Origin: Halorhabdus sp. BNX81
Lineage (GTDB): Archaea; Halobacteriota; Halobacteria; Halobacteriales; Haloarculaceae
DNA length: 64,000 nt
Reading direction: 5' to 3'
NCBI RefSeq assembly: GCF_029229925.1
Contig: NZ_CP107254.1
Location: forward strand, 1,488,001-1,552,000
The translations under genes were made by a program, and so were the position numbers. Under the pieces are notes generated by a model. It made no database searches. It saw only the letters and a list, made by a program, of their open reading frames with translations, and was not told the DNA's origin. Every line of letters starts with the position of its first letter. The stretch's first letter is position 1. Of the stretch, positions 34,251 through 43,371 are shown in pieces.

Positions 34251-35242
34251 TCGAGACGGACCGGGGGGTCAGTACTGTCGCGGACGTGACGCTCGCGATC
34301 CTGTTGGTCGTCGCTGCGATGGGCGTTCTCGTGACGGTCGTCGAACGCGAGGAAGCCGGCCACGACCCGATGACGGCGGAGTACACGGCCGAAACGATCG
34401 CGTCCGGGACGATGAACGTCACCTACGATGTCCGAGCGGCGCTCGAAGCGTACGACGGTCCCGGCGCGGCCCACGACGGGACGGACTACACCGACGAAGA
34501 GCTCCGCCGGCTCGCACATCGGCCAATGGTTGCTCACGCTGCAGCAGCCGCCGTGTTGAATCTCGAATTCGATCTCGGGAGGCTTCGAGGGGAAGCCGAT
34601 CATGGGGCCGTCGAACTGTCCACGGAAGCCGCCGCATACGAACGCGCTGTCGATGAAGCATTCCAGACGCGCCTCGTCGAATCGAGTTTCGACACGCAGG
34701 TGATCGCCGTCTGGGAGCCACTCGACGGTGGACCACTGCGCGGGACGGCCGAGTTTGGCCAGCGCCCACCTCCACAGGCCGACGTAAGTGCCTCGACCAT
34801 CACCGTCCCGGTCGACATGCCGTCGGTCCGGGAGCAGACAATCGATCGAGTCGACGATCCGGACGATTTCGACGTCGTCGCGACCGCCCTCGCCCGGTCG
34901 CTGGTCGAGGGATATCTGCCGGCCCGACGATCACAGCGAGCACTCGAAAGCAATGGCGTCGCCCGCGACCTGACGGCGTATCGATACCAGCGGTTTGCAC
35001 AGGTTCTGGAGACTGAGACGAACGACGTCGAATCGACCGTCGCCCCCGCGCTTTCGCGGCGGACTGCCAACGCGACGAAAGCAAACGCGGCGTTGACCCG
35101 GGCCTTGGCGGCCCAGCTCGAAGCCTACCTCGAACCCGATGATTCCACGCAGCCAGCCGCCGGGCCGCTCGGGAACGCAACAACCGCAGCCGAGCGCATC
35201 TCGACCGGGGCAGTGCGTGTGACGGTGAGAACATGGCAGTGA
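34247..35242 (+). CDS. Pilin-like single-TM protein, 331 residues
   Basis: GTG start overlapping the preceding stop. DRGVSTVADVTLAILLVVAAMG at residues 5-26 looks like a pilin N-terminus: a short charged leader, G-V-S-T before a hydrophobic helix. The rest is long for a pilin and mostly helical, with QxxxV-type patches and Asp/Glu-rich surface, ending ISTGAVRVTVRTWQ. It overlaps the next gene by ten bases. It is probably exported through the machine and anchored by its N-terminal helix. No specific family was recognised. Confidence 0.65.
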   Translation: MIETDRGVSTVADVTLAILLVVAAMGVLVTVVEREEAGHDPMTAEYTAETIASGTMNVTYDVRAALEAYDGPGAAHDGTDYTDEELRRLAHRPMVAHAAAAAVLNLEFDLGRLRGEADHGAVELSTEAAAYERAVDEAFQTRLVESSFDTQVIAVWEPLDGGPLRGTAEFGQRPPPQADVSASTITVPVDMPSVREQTIDRVDDPDDFDVVATALARSLVEGYLPARRSQRALESNGVARDLTAYRYQRFAQVLETETNDVESTVAPALSRRTANATKANAALTRALAAQLEAYLEPDDSTQPAAGPLGNATTAAERISTGAVRVTVRTWQ

Positions 35243-38200
35243 GAGACAGCACCAAAAGTCCAAGGGCGCGTCGACAGGCAACTGCGACTCCCCACAGACA
35301 ACTGGGGAACGATACTCGTGGACGGGTGCCGTTCGCGATCATCGGCGTCCTGCTATTGCTCACGAGCGTCACGTTCGTTGGCCACACCCTGACGCGATCG
35401 GCGGTAACTCCGAACGTCGACGCGAGCGTCGCCATCTCCCAGACGGAGGGCGTCACCCAGTCAGCGATCCGGACCGGCGCACAGCATGGGATCGAAACCG
35501 CCGCGTCCCAACCGTTGACCGAGACGAGCGATACCAGGTGGGGAGCGGTCCTCAATGCGAGCGACCCGGACACCGCCAGGGAGTCACCGGACAAACTGGT
35601 CGACGGGAAACTGGCATCCGGGACGTTCCGGAACTATCTCCGGGCGATGATCTATCTCGAAGTCCGATCGTCGCTGGAACGTGCTGGACAGCGGGTTGGC
35701 GACGTCCGGACGAATGTCTCGGTACCGAACGTGGGGAGTCCCGCTGCACTCCGGGCAGCGATCGATCGAGTCTCGCTTGGGGAGCCGGCCGAAGGCGTTC
35801 TCGAAGTGACGATCGAGAACGTGACAATCACCGCTCGGTCCGAGGGCCGGGTGATCGACGACCGCGAGACGGCGATCTCAGTGTCGATCGCAACGCCGAT
35901 CATGCAACTACATCAGCGTGTCGAACGGTTCGAACGTGCCCTCGATGCTGGCGTGACCGAACGCGGTTTTTCACAGCGGTTCAACGCGCGGATCTACGCA
36001 CTGGGCTGGGCACGGGGATACGCCCAGAACTACCAGGCACCGATCGCTCAGGTCCTCGCCAACAGACACATCGAACCCGCCGCAAACGACGCCGTCTACC
36101 GGACCCAAAAAGACGTCTTCGGCGCGGCCGACCCGGAGCTACAGGACGCCAACAGACTCGGCTGGACCTGTATGGCATTGAAAGACGGCGGGGCGATGTT
36201 CGACGAATACATGGGATCGAACGACGTCAGCTACCGGAACAGCACCTATACCGGTGACGAGCTGGTTTTCGATCGTTCGAACGGATCGGATCTCTCGGCC
36301 AGCGTCCCGACTGACGGCAAAGGTGTGGCAGACACACTTTGTTCAGGGGCGGAACTGGCGCTCGGCGATCAGGTGACCGGTGAGCTACCGGAAGCTCCGG
36401 GAACCCGTGACCTCCTCGGGGACGCGCCAGGGATGAACGCGACCGATACCATCGGCGTCAACCAGACTGCCTATGTGCCCCTTGCCAGGATGGCATCCGC
36501 GGATAGTACGCATTCCATCGACAGTGCCATCGACCGGATCTATACGATCGATGGCCGGGCGCATACTCGAAGCACAGTCGTCGATCCGCTTGACCTCTCC
36601 GGGAGCGCCACGTGCAACAACTCGGCCCACGCAGATGGAACGTACACGGTTACCGATCGGATATCAGTCGATGGCGAATCGATAGCAGAAGCTACCCCAC
36701 AGGAAGAGTACTACGAGGCGACGTCGACTGTCGAAGCGAGGGTGACGAAGTACAAAAAATGTCATCCAGAGCCTGAGAACCCGATGATAGCCACTGATAC
36801 CATGGAGCTGGAGGTTACAACGACGTTCGGGGAAGCCGATGCGAATCCGGCCGCCGAGATCGACGCGATACACTCGGTCCCGATCGGCGAGAACAAGTAC
36901 AATCGAGGGAGTCGGATCGCCGGATTGCCGAGTGATTTCAGGAACTACGCCGGTGGGGGCAAAAAGGTGACAGCGTCGTTGCTCGGTGCTGATATCAGCC
37001 CGCACGCACACGCATCGTGGGTCGAATCAGCGGTACCGAACCGGATCGAGAGTGTAGCGGACGTTAGTGCAGGGATCGACGCCGAGTTGAACGTCAAGAA
37101 ACGAGTAACACTCGATCACGAGAAGTTTCTCGACGCGAAACTCGCTGCAGCGATCGCTTCCGATCTCGCCGAGATGCAGCGGGACGCCGCGGCCATCACA
37201 CACGAGTATTCGCGGACGGACTTGCTCAAACGCGGTGAGCAAAGTCCGTTCACCCGCCTCATCGAAAAGACAGAGACAACACTGAGCGAGCAATACCTCG
37301 ACCGAACGAAACCCTACGATAGCGTGGGCCAGAAAGCGATCTACGAGGCTCGGTATGCCTATCTTCAGGCGTTGCTTGCGGAACTCGAAACTGTCGAGGA
37401 CGGCCACGAAAGCGCAGTTGAGGGAATCGACGACAAGTTCGAAGCGGTCGATTTGAGTCTGGACAAAGCGCTGACCTTTCTACAGGCAGGAATCGCAGCC
37501 AAAGAACCCGATCCAGTCCCACTCGATTCATCGAATCTGACCGGGACCATCTCCTACGAGGTCACGGGCGCGCCGACCTACCTCGTCGCGGCAAACCTCA
37601 CCAAACGGGATGTCCCGGCGATCGAGGCAAACACCACGTTCACACCACTTGCAATGCGAAACGAGGAGCTATTCGATTCCCCGCTCGACGACATCGTCGA
37701 CGGCACTGTCGGGGCCGTGCTGAACGCGATCAACCTGGGGGGGCCGGACGCGACAGTCCCCATCAAGACGGCTGGGGATATACTCATGGCCGGGAATCTC
37801 GCAGAAGCCGCCGGCGATAACCCGATCACGAACAGGAGTTTCGAGCGGTCCCTGGACGCCTTCGAAGATAGCGTCAGCGAGTCGGTCAAGACGGTTAGCG
37901 AAACTGTCGCTGAGGACACGGTCCGCCAGTTGTATCCCACAGAAGCCGCAGCCTGCGTCGTGGGTGAGAATACGCGTGGCCGGAGAGTCGCGTGTTCGAG
38001 CCAGTATAGCGAGTCGCTGATCGAGACGATCAGGACTGCTCACGCGGAGATCAAACGGAGCACAGACACGGCCCTGGACAGCTACGACACGACGGCCCAA
38101 CGAGCGGTCGCGATCGGCAACGGCACGGCCACGGAACGGATCGTTACAACGGTCACGCAAACCATCGATTCGGACGCCTATCGCCATCCGGCATTCACCG

Positions 38201-38850
38201 AGTCGTACGATGACGGACAATGGCGTCTGCTGGTCGAATCAGCGCTTCGCCCGGCGATCGAGAACGCCAGTGCGATCGAAGTTGACGTCGGGAAGAACAA
38301 AAACGTCGAAATCATCGAGGAGACGGTCAAGTCGAAGATCGGCGATGTCGCGTCGGAGGCTATCAAAAAACGGCTCGGCGATGTCGCGAAAAAGGCCAGC
38401 AAGCGGGTGAGCGACAAGATGGAGCAGTGGGCCGGATCGTGGTCGAAAAAGGCGAAGCGACCGGCCAGAATCGCAGCGGGGCTGCCGCTGCTGCCGGTTC
38501 CCACTCACTGGTACGCGACGATGAACGCCTGGGACGTCACCATCGCCGGCGAGTACGCACGCTTCGAAGTGACAGCGAACGTCGGGTCGCCAACGGAGAC
38601 GACCGCGACGACGTACGTCCGTGAGAACCGGACCGTTACCGCCGACATCGCCGGTGAGTCACGCAGACTCGGCAGCGTCGAACCGATCAACTTCACTGGC
38701 CGCTCCGTCCTTATCGTCATCACGCCGACCGGCGTCGGTGTCGGTGATACCGACGGTGAGAACCCCGAGTGCTCGCCGACGTATCCGGAAGTGGGCGTCG
38801 TCGATCCGGAGGCCATGTCGTGTGCTCGATTCGGCCTGGGTGGTGGATGA
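35233..38850 (+). CDS. Very large single-TM protein of the pilus-like island
   Basis: 1205 residues. A basic cytosolic start (KSPRARRQ) leads to one hydrophobic segment (about 31-52, VPFAIIGVLLLLTSVTFVG), after which the protein is outside the cell. The ectodomain is mainly long helices (QRVGDVRTNV, heptad-rich stretches near 390-470 and 640-760) with beta-rich parts, many Asn-x-Ser/Thr sequons (NGSD, NRSF, NASA) for N-glycosylation, and a Lys-rich helical region near 1035-1075. Hydrophobic LPLLPVP near the end precedes a beta domain. There is no known homologue I can name. It is the largest part of the island and most likely its exposed or structural component. Confidence 0.8.
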   Translation: MAVRDSTKSPRARRQATATPHRQLGNDTRGRVPFAIIGVLLLLTSVTFVGHTLTRSAVTPNVDASVAISQTEGVTQSAIRTGAQHGIETAASQPLTETSDTRWGAVLNASDPDTARESPDKLVDGKLASGTFRNYLRAMIYLEVRSSLERAGQRVGDVRTNVSVPNVGSPAALRAAIDRVSLGEPAEGVLEVTIENVTITARSEGRVIDDRETAISVSIATPIMQLHQRVERFERALDAGVTERGFSQRFNARIYALGWARGYAQNYQAPIAQVLANRHIEPAANDAVYRTQKDVFGAADPELQDANRLGWTCMALKDGGAMFDEYMGSNDVSYRNSTYTGDELVFDRSNGSDLSASVPTDGKGVADTLCSGAELALGDQVTGELPEAPGTRDLLGDAPGMNATDTIGVNQTAYVPLARMASADSTHSIDSAIDRIYTIDGRAHTRSTVVDPLDLSGSATCNNSAHADGTYTVTDRISVDGESIAEATPQEEYYEATSTVEARVTKYKKCHPEPENPMIATDTMELEVTTTFGEADANPAAEIDAIHSVPIGENKYNRGSRIAGLPSDFRNYAGGGKKVTASLLGADISPHAHASWVESAVPNRIESVADVSAGIDAELNVKKRVTLDHEKFLDAKLAAAIASDLAEMQRDAAAITHEYSRTDLLKRGEQSPFTRLIEKTETTLSEQYLDRTKPYDSVGQKAIYEARYAYLQALLAELETVEDGHESAVEGIDDKFEAVDLSLDKALTFLQAGIAAKEPDPVPLDSSNLTGTISYEVTGAPTYLVAANLTKRDVPAIEANTTFTPLAMRNEELFDSPLDDIVDGTVGAVLNAINLGGPDATVPIKTAGDILMAGNLAEAAGDNPITNRSFERSLDAFEDSVSESVKTVSETVAEDTVRQLYPTEAAACVVGENTRGRRVACSSQYSESLIETIRTAHAEIKRSTDTALDSYDTTAQRAVAIGNGTATERIVTTVTQTIDSDAYRHPAFTESYDDGQWRLLVESALRPAIENASAIEVDVGKNKNVEIIEETVKSKIGDVASEAIKKRLGDVAKKASKRVSDKMEQWAGSWSKKAKRPARIAAGLPLLPVPTHWYATMNAWDVTIAGEYARFEVTANVGSPTETTATTYVRENRTVTADIAGESRRLGSVEPINFTGRSVLIVITPTGVGVGDTDGENPECSPTYPEVGVVDPEAMSCARFGLGGG

Positions 38851-38856
38851 AATCAC

Positions 38857-39372
38857 ATGGACTTCGAAGCACCAGTCGACGCGTGGTATGTCTGGATCGG
38901 CGTCGCCGTCGTGAGCGTGACGCTGGTTGGGTTCGTGCTTGGATTGCCGTCCCAGCCGCCGCCGGACGCAACGAAAGCAGTCAATACGATCGATCGAGTC
39001 GCCGGGGCAACCCAGGAATCAGCAGCGATCTATACCCACGACGCCGCCGAAATCAGGATCGATACCCGACGAGTTGCAATGCGAAACGACGGTGGCACCA
39101 CCCGTGAGTCCGTCGCCTTTGGCTCACTCACACCAGTGAAAGCAGTCGAAAACGCCACTATGCGGGAGGCATTCGACAGAATCGTTCACGGTCAGCGGCC
39201 GGAATCCGTCATCGCAGAATACAGTTTCAACACGACGGCATTGCTCTCGAAAGCCGAGCGGACGCGCAAGCGGATCGACACCAACGGTGTCGCGTGGCGG
39301 CGGACCGACGGCGAGCTCGTCGTGCGTCGGATCGAGATCGACGGGACATCACTCGTGCTCATAGACGCATGA
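38857..39372 (+). CDS. Single-TM protein after the 1205-residue protein
   Basis: 171 residues, starting six bases after the previous stop. One N-terminal span (YVWIGVAVVSVTLVGFVLGL, about 10-30) is followed by PPPDATKAVNTIDRVAG and a mixed domain ending VVRRIEIDGTSLVLIDA. It is predicted to be anchored in the membrane with the domain outside. Its stop overlaps the start of a micro-ORF by four bases (ATGA). Likely another member of the apparatus; family not recognised with confidence. Confidence 0.65.
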   Translation: MDFEAPVDAWYVWIGVAVVSVTLVGFVLGLPSQPPPDATKAVNTIDRVAGATQESAAIYTHDAAEIRIDTRRVAMRNDGGTTRESVAFGSLTPVKAVENATMREAFDRIVHGQRPESVIAEYSFNTTALLSKAERTRKRIDTNGVAWRRTDGELVVRRIEIDGTSLVLIDA

Positions 39373-39443
39373 ACGACAACCGAACTGCAGAGATCAGGGA
39401 CGGACAGGGGACGACGACCAGCAGGGACATGGTGAATATATGA
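39369..39443 (+). CDS. Micro-ORF, 24 residues
   Basis: ATG overlaps the previous stop (ATGA), and its own stop overlaps the start of the next micro-ORF in the same way. The peptide is polar with no hydrophobic stretch. The chain of overlaps suggests translational coupling down to the coiled-coil gene; the peptide itself may have no function. Low confidence as a real gene. Confidence 0.3.
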   Translation: MNDNRTAEIRDGQGTTTSRDMVNI

Positions 39444-39523
39444 AAATTAACACGACAGTTAGCGAGGAAGTGGGAGGGGAACCGCTCAGAGCCGACAGTG
39501 GGGGGACGAACAGCCGTGACTGA
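39440..39523 (+). CDS. Micro-ORF, 27 residues
   Basis: ATG at 39440 overlaps the stop of the previous micro-ORF by four bases; the stop at 39521-39523 lies within the start of the coiled-coil gene. The peptide begins MKINTTVSEEVGG and is hydrophilic. As with its neighbour, coupling rather than the peptide may be what matters. Confidence 0.3.
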   Translation: MKINTTVSEEVGGEPLRADSGGTNSRD

Positions 39524-40043
39524 TATCGACAGCCTCGAACAGCGGCTCGCAGCCATCGAGCGGACCGTCGTCGACGGAGACCACGATGGGACAATGATCG
39601 ATGTAGACGCGACATCGAACGCGGACATCGAACAGCTCGAATCCAGACTCGACGCACTCGATGCACGGGTCGCCGACCTCGAATCGACCGTTCAATCGAT
39701 CGATGGCTACGTTTCGAACGTTGAATCGGTGAACGAGGACGTCGAACGCCGCGCGGATTCGGCGATCGCGACGGTTGATCGACTCGAACACCGGCTCGAA
39801 GAAGTCGAAGAGATGGCGACCGAGACGGCAGAGCGCCTCACGGAAATTCAACGGCATGGAGGGGAAAACGACAGTCCGGAGGCCGACAGAGAAGCTAGCA
39901 ATCTGTCCGACCAGACAGCCCGGAACACCGCCAGCGCAGAGACAGCCACCGCAGAGACAACAAGTCAAGAGGCAAACCCCATTCGTGAATTTGTAGGATC
40001 GATCCAGCGGGGAGTCACATCGATCCGGGACAGGCTCACGTAG
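39516..40043 (+). CDS. Coiled-coil protein ending the island
   Basis: 175 residues from GTG at 39516 (an in-frame GTG at 39498 is the alternative). Heptads are obvious: IDSLEQRLAAIERTV, IEQLESRLDALDARV, ADLESTVQSIDGYV, DRLEHRLEEVEEMA (about 3-110), giving a long parallel coiled coil. The tail is polar and acidic, then FVGSIQRGVTSIRDRLT. It probably oligomerises and could be a cytosolic linker between machine parts. I recall a haloarchaeal coiled-coil family (DUF7310) near such loci; unverified. Confidence 0.7.
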   Translation: MTDIDSLEQRLAAIERTVVDGDHDGTMIDVDATSNADIEQLESRLDALDARVADLESTVQSIDGYVSNVESVNEDVERRADSAIATVDRLEHRLEEVEEMATETAERLTEIQRHGGENDSPEADREASNLSDQTARNTASAETATAETTSQEANPIREFVGSIQRGVTSIRDRLT

Positions 40044-40082
40044 CTGCGTGGGAATCCACACGCTTCGATAGAACAGTCCCCG

Positions 40083-40829
40083 TTATGTCTGGGCTCGATA
40101 CGTCCCAAGCGCGAGTACGATCGCTGCCAGCGTAAGAAAGACTGCGGCGGCGGCAGCCAGATCGTGGGCAACGACGGTGTGATCGAACGCGCCGTCGACG
40201 TACGGCTCAGCACGAAGCACGGTGTGATGGGGCCCGTCCAGTATCGGCCAGAAGTAATCGACCAGGTCGTTGAATCCGTACCAGGCGGTTGCGCCGCCGA
40301 TTGCCGGCAGTGTGAACTGCGCGTAGCGATGAATCAGGAATGCCTCAACAGCCATCGCGAGGTGGCTCGTAATCAAGAATACGTACAGCCAGGTGGCGAT
40401 TCCCTCGGGGCCATTGACGAACAGTTGCACGAACGGCGTCCAGAACCCCAGCTTGATACAGCCAAAGAAGGCGAGCACGTGCAGCCAGTTGGCCTGGAGA
40501 TCCAGCCGCCAGGCGATCAGCGAGAGGGCGATGAGCAGGGTTGCGAGTGGGCTATCAGGGATCAGCGGCCAGGCCGAGAGGGGGGCAGCGCCAAGTTGCC
40601 CCTCGAGTAGGGGCGGCTCGACGTTGAGTGGCCGTCCGGCATAATACCAGAGCCCGAAGACCGTCCCGACGAGGTTGACGATCGCGATCGGCCACGCGAG
40701 CCGGAGGCCGATATCCTCGAGCCAGGTGGGAAGCGGTGCGATGAAGCGTGACCGCTTGTGGGTCGGCGGAAGTTCGACGTCAAAGAAAACTCGGAGAGTC
40801 CGTTCGAGGCGACGACCGACACCTGCCAT
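40083..40829 (-). CDS. DUF1405 multi-pass membrane protein
   Basis: 248 residues from ATG at 40829. Six or seven hydrophobic segments, with LAWPIAIVNLVGTVFGLWYY, then a Trp/His-rich stretch WLYVFLITSHLAMAVEAFLIHRYA and HTVVAHDLAAAAAVFL at the end. Length and the G-WYY and SHLAM-EA blocks fit the DUF1405 family of archaea and Bacillus. Function unknown; conserved His may bind metal or haem. It converges with the island, its stop being 39 bp from the coiled-coil gene stop. Confidence 0.75.
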   Translation of the reverse strand: MAGVGRRLERTLRVFFDVELPPTHKRSRFIAPLPTWLEDIGLRLAWPIAIVNLVGTVFGLWYYAGRPLNVEPPLLEGQLGAAPLSAWPLIPDSPLATLLIALSLIAWRLDLQANWLHVLAFFGCIKLGFWTPFVQLFVNGPEGIATWLYVFLITSHLAMAVEAFLIHRYAQFTLPAIGGATAWYGFNDLVDYFWPILDGPHHTVLRAEPYVDGAFDHTVVAHDLAAAAAVFLTLAAIVLALGTYRAQT

Positions 40830-40910
40830 AGACGCCTGGACGGAAGCCGCGCTCAAAACGATAGCGGTCGCGGGACCGTCTCTCGGGCAGCGTCGAGACG
40901 CCGCTGTGAG

Positions 40911-41060
40911 TCACTCACGCCATTCGTGGCCACAGGACTGACACTCGAAGTAGCGCCAGTCGGTGCCACCGGGGACGATGTCGGTTCGGACGCGATCACG
41001 GTCGTCGCTGCCACATGCCGGACAGCACCGGAGTTGGGATGTTTTCGTCGACATTGACAT
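40911..41060 (-). CDS. Small TFIIS-like zinc ribbon protein
   Basis: 49 residues, ATG at 41060 (a second ATG in frame at 41054). Two Cys pairs, C13-PA-C16 and C40-QS-C43, with a Asp/Arg-rich hairpin between them and a closing YFECQSCGHEW, are the C-terminal zinc ribbon of TFIIS and RpoM/TFS. Full TFS has about 110 residues with a DE-catalytic motif; this is only the ribbon and has no DE pair, so it is probably not a transcript-cleavage factor. It could be a small RNA polymerase- or nucleic-acid-binding protein. Immediately upstream on the opposite strand is mutL. Confidence 0.75.
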   Translation of the reverse strand: MSMSTKTSQLRCCPACGSDDRDRVRTDIVPGGTDWRYFECQSCGHEWRE

Positions 41061-41146
41061 ATCCTTCGACACGATCATTAAAAATTGTTAGAGAAGCGGC
41101 AATCCGCGCACCGTACGTTTTTCCGGGCAGGTGACGGACCAGGAAC

Positions 41147-43243
41147 ATGGACGAGATCCGGGAACTCGATGGGACGACGATCGAGCGTATCGCAGCGGGA
41201 GAGGTGGTCGAGCGCCCGGCCTCGGTCGTCAAGGAACTGGTCGAGAACAGCCTCGACGCCGACGCTTCCCGGCTTCGAGTCGCCGTCGAAGCCGGTGGGA
41301 CTGAATCGATCCGGGTCAGCGACGACGGCGTCGGCATGACTGAAGACGACGTGCGTTCGGCGGTCCGTGAACACACGACGAGCAAGATCCAGGACATCAG
41401 TGATCTGGAATCCGGTGTGGGGACACTCGGATTCCGGGGTGAGGCGCTGCACGCGATCGGTGCGGTATCACGAATGACGATCACGACACGCCCTCGCGGT
41501 GGCGATCGCGGGACCCGACTCCGCGTCGAGGGTGGCGACGTGACGGCCGTTGGGGCCGCGGGCTGTCCCGAGGGAACGACCGTCGAGATCGAGGACCTCT
41601 TTTATAATGTCCCGGCCCGCCGGAAGTATCTCAGTCGGGACGCGACCGAATTCGACCACGTCAACACGGTCGTGACCAATTACGCACTGGCCAACCCCGA
41701 CGTCTCCGTCGCGCTGGAACACGACGGCAGGGAGACCTTCGCCACCACGGGACAGGACTCGCTTCGCGAGACGGTCATGGCCGTCTACGGCCGCGACGTG
41801 GCTGAAGCGATGATCGACGTCGACCCCGGTGAATTGCCAGATGGACCACTCGACGGCATCGACGGACTGGTGAGCCACCCCGAGACCAATCGGGCGGACC
41901 GTGCGTACGTCGCAACCTTCGTCAACGGTCGGTACGTCCGCTCGAACGCGGCACGCAACGCTATCGTCGAAGCCTACGGCAATCAGCTCGCTCCCGATCG
42001 CTATCCCTTCGCTGTACTTGATCTGTCACTGCCCGCGGAGACGGTCGACGTCAACGTTCACCCCCGGAAGATGGAGGTCCGGTTCGCCGACGAAGCGGGA
42101 CTTCGCGAGCAAGTGCGGACGGCCGTCGAGGAAACGCTGCTGGCGGAAGGACTGGTCCGCTCGAGCGCGCCCCGGGGGCAGTCGGCCCCTGAGCAGACTG
42201 AGATCGATCCCACGGCGTCGGCAACCCCCACCAGTTCGCCCGACGATGTGAACGATGACCAAAGCGAGCCCGCAGCGACCAGTCCTGCTGAGGAGGATCC
42301 GGCCCGGTCGACCCCCGGGCAGTCGACTGATTCGGCTGGAGGCGCAGACGAATCAAGAGAGAAGCGGACTACGGATCGCCGCCCGTCCACGGGGACAACG
42401 CCCAGTAGCGGCGACACTGCCGAACACGCATCCGATTGTGACACCGCGACAAGCGCACAGACGGACGATCCGACAGCGGACACCCGGCCACCGACATCAG
42501 CCGGTCGGACCTCATCTCCCGAAGCCGGGGCGTTCCCGAACGGCGCGACAGAGGGGTCGAAAACAATCAACAGCGGTGCACAGACCCGTCTCCAGGCTGG
42601 CGAACAGCCCCTCGATCGGGAGTTCGAGTCACTCCCGTCGATGCGAATTCTCGGCCAGTTACACGGGACGTACGTGATTGCCGAGACCGATACTGGCCTT
42701 GTGTTGATCGATCAGCACGCGGCCGACGAGCGGATCAACTACGAGCGCCTCCGGGAAGCGTTCACTGGGGAAACAACGACCCAGGCGCTTGCCGAACCGG
42801 TCGAAATCGATCTCACCGCGCGAGAGTCGGCCCTGTTTGCGGATTTCGAGCCGGCGCTCGCGCGACTCGGGTTCAGCGCCGAACGGATCGACGATCGGAC
42901 TGTCGCCGTCACGGCCGTCCCCGCACTGGTTGCCGAGACTGCCGACCCCGAACTGCTTCGGGACGTGCTCTCGTCGTTCGTCGACACCGACGGTGATCCG
43001 GCGGCAACCGTCGAGGCGGCGGCGGACGAGGTCCTCGCTGATCTCGCCTGCTATCCGTCGATCACTGGCAACACGTCGTTGACCGAGGGATCGATCGTCG
43101 ACCTCGTCGACCGCCTCGATGCATGTGAGAACCCGTATGCGTGCCCACACGGTCGCCCAGTCATTGTCGAGATCGACGCCGACGAACTCGCCGAACGCTT
43201 CGAGCGGGACTACCCCGGGCATACGACCAGGCGCCTGGATTGA
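41147..43243 (+). CDS. mutL: DNA mismatch repair protein MutL
   Basis: 698 residues. The GHKL ATPase domain is complete: VVKELVENSLDADAS at 28-42, SDDGVGM near 60-66 and GFRGEALHAIGAVSR at 93-107. After an acidic, disordered linker (about 335-490), the C-terminal domain holds the endonuclease motif DQHA-AD-E-RINY-E near 525 and CPHGRP near 665. It should therefore nick DNA after mismatch recognition by MutS; mutS is not in this window. The linker is unusually long and Asp/Glu/Ser/Thr-rich, as usual for haloarchaea. Confidence 0.96.
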   Translation: MDEIRELDGTTIERIAAGEVVERPASVVKELVENSLDADASRLRVAVEAGGTESIRVSDDGVGMTEDDVRSAVREHTTSKIQDISDLESGVGTLGFRGEALHAIGAVSRMTITTRPRGGDRGTRLRVEGGDVTAVGAAGCPEGTTVEIEDLFYNVPARRKYLSRDATEFDHVNTVVTNYALANPDVSVALEHDGRETFATTGQDSLRETVMAVYGRDVAEAMIDVDPGELPDGPLDGIDGLVSHPETNRADRAYVATFVNGRYVRSNAARNAIVEAYGNQLAPDRYPFAVLDLSLPAETVDVNVHPRKMEVRFADEAGLREQVRTAVEETLLAEGLVRSSAPRGQSAPEQTEIDPTASATPTSSPDDVNDDQSEPAATSPAEEDPARSTPGQSTDSAGGADESREKRTTDRRPSTGTTPSSGDTAEHASDCDTATSAQTDDPTADTRPPTSAGRTSSPEAGAFPNGATEGSKTINSGAQTRLQAGEQPLDREFESLPSMRILGQLHGTYVIAETDTGLVLIDQHAADERINYERLREAFTGETTTQALAEPVEIDLTARESALFADFEPALARLGFSAERIDDRTVAVTAVPALVAETADPELLRDVLSSFVDTDGDPAATVEAAADEVLADLACYPSITGNTSLTEGSIVDLVDRLDACENPYACPHGRPVIVEIDADELAERFERDYPGHTTRRLD

Positions 43244-43340
43244 ACGACAGAACGGGAGATTGGATTCGGGTATCCGCCGGGGGCGGCCCCGTAATTTCGT
43301 CCGGTCGTCCCGTCGGAAAATGTGCTCGCCGTCTGAAAAC

Positions 43341-43348
43341 AATTAAGC
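43341..43348 (+). promoter_or_regulatory. TATA-like element of the PfkB kinase gene
   Basis: AATTAAGC, about 27 nt before the ATG at 43372. The spacing supports that ATG as the start although the frame stays open well upstream. Confidence 0.45.
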
Positions 43349-43371
43349 ATGATGCCTCGGATGACTACGTT

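Noticed and set aside
22940-40043. The island as an archaellum (fla/arl) locus
   Set aside because: No archaellin cluster, ArlJ/ArlI gene order, or chemotaxis genes; TadA/TadC with assorted single-TM proteins fits another pilus-like system better.
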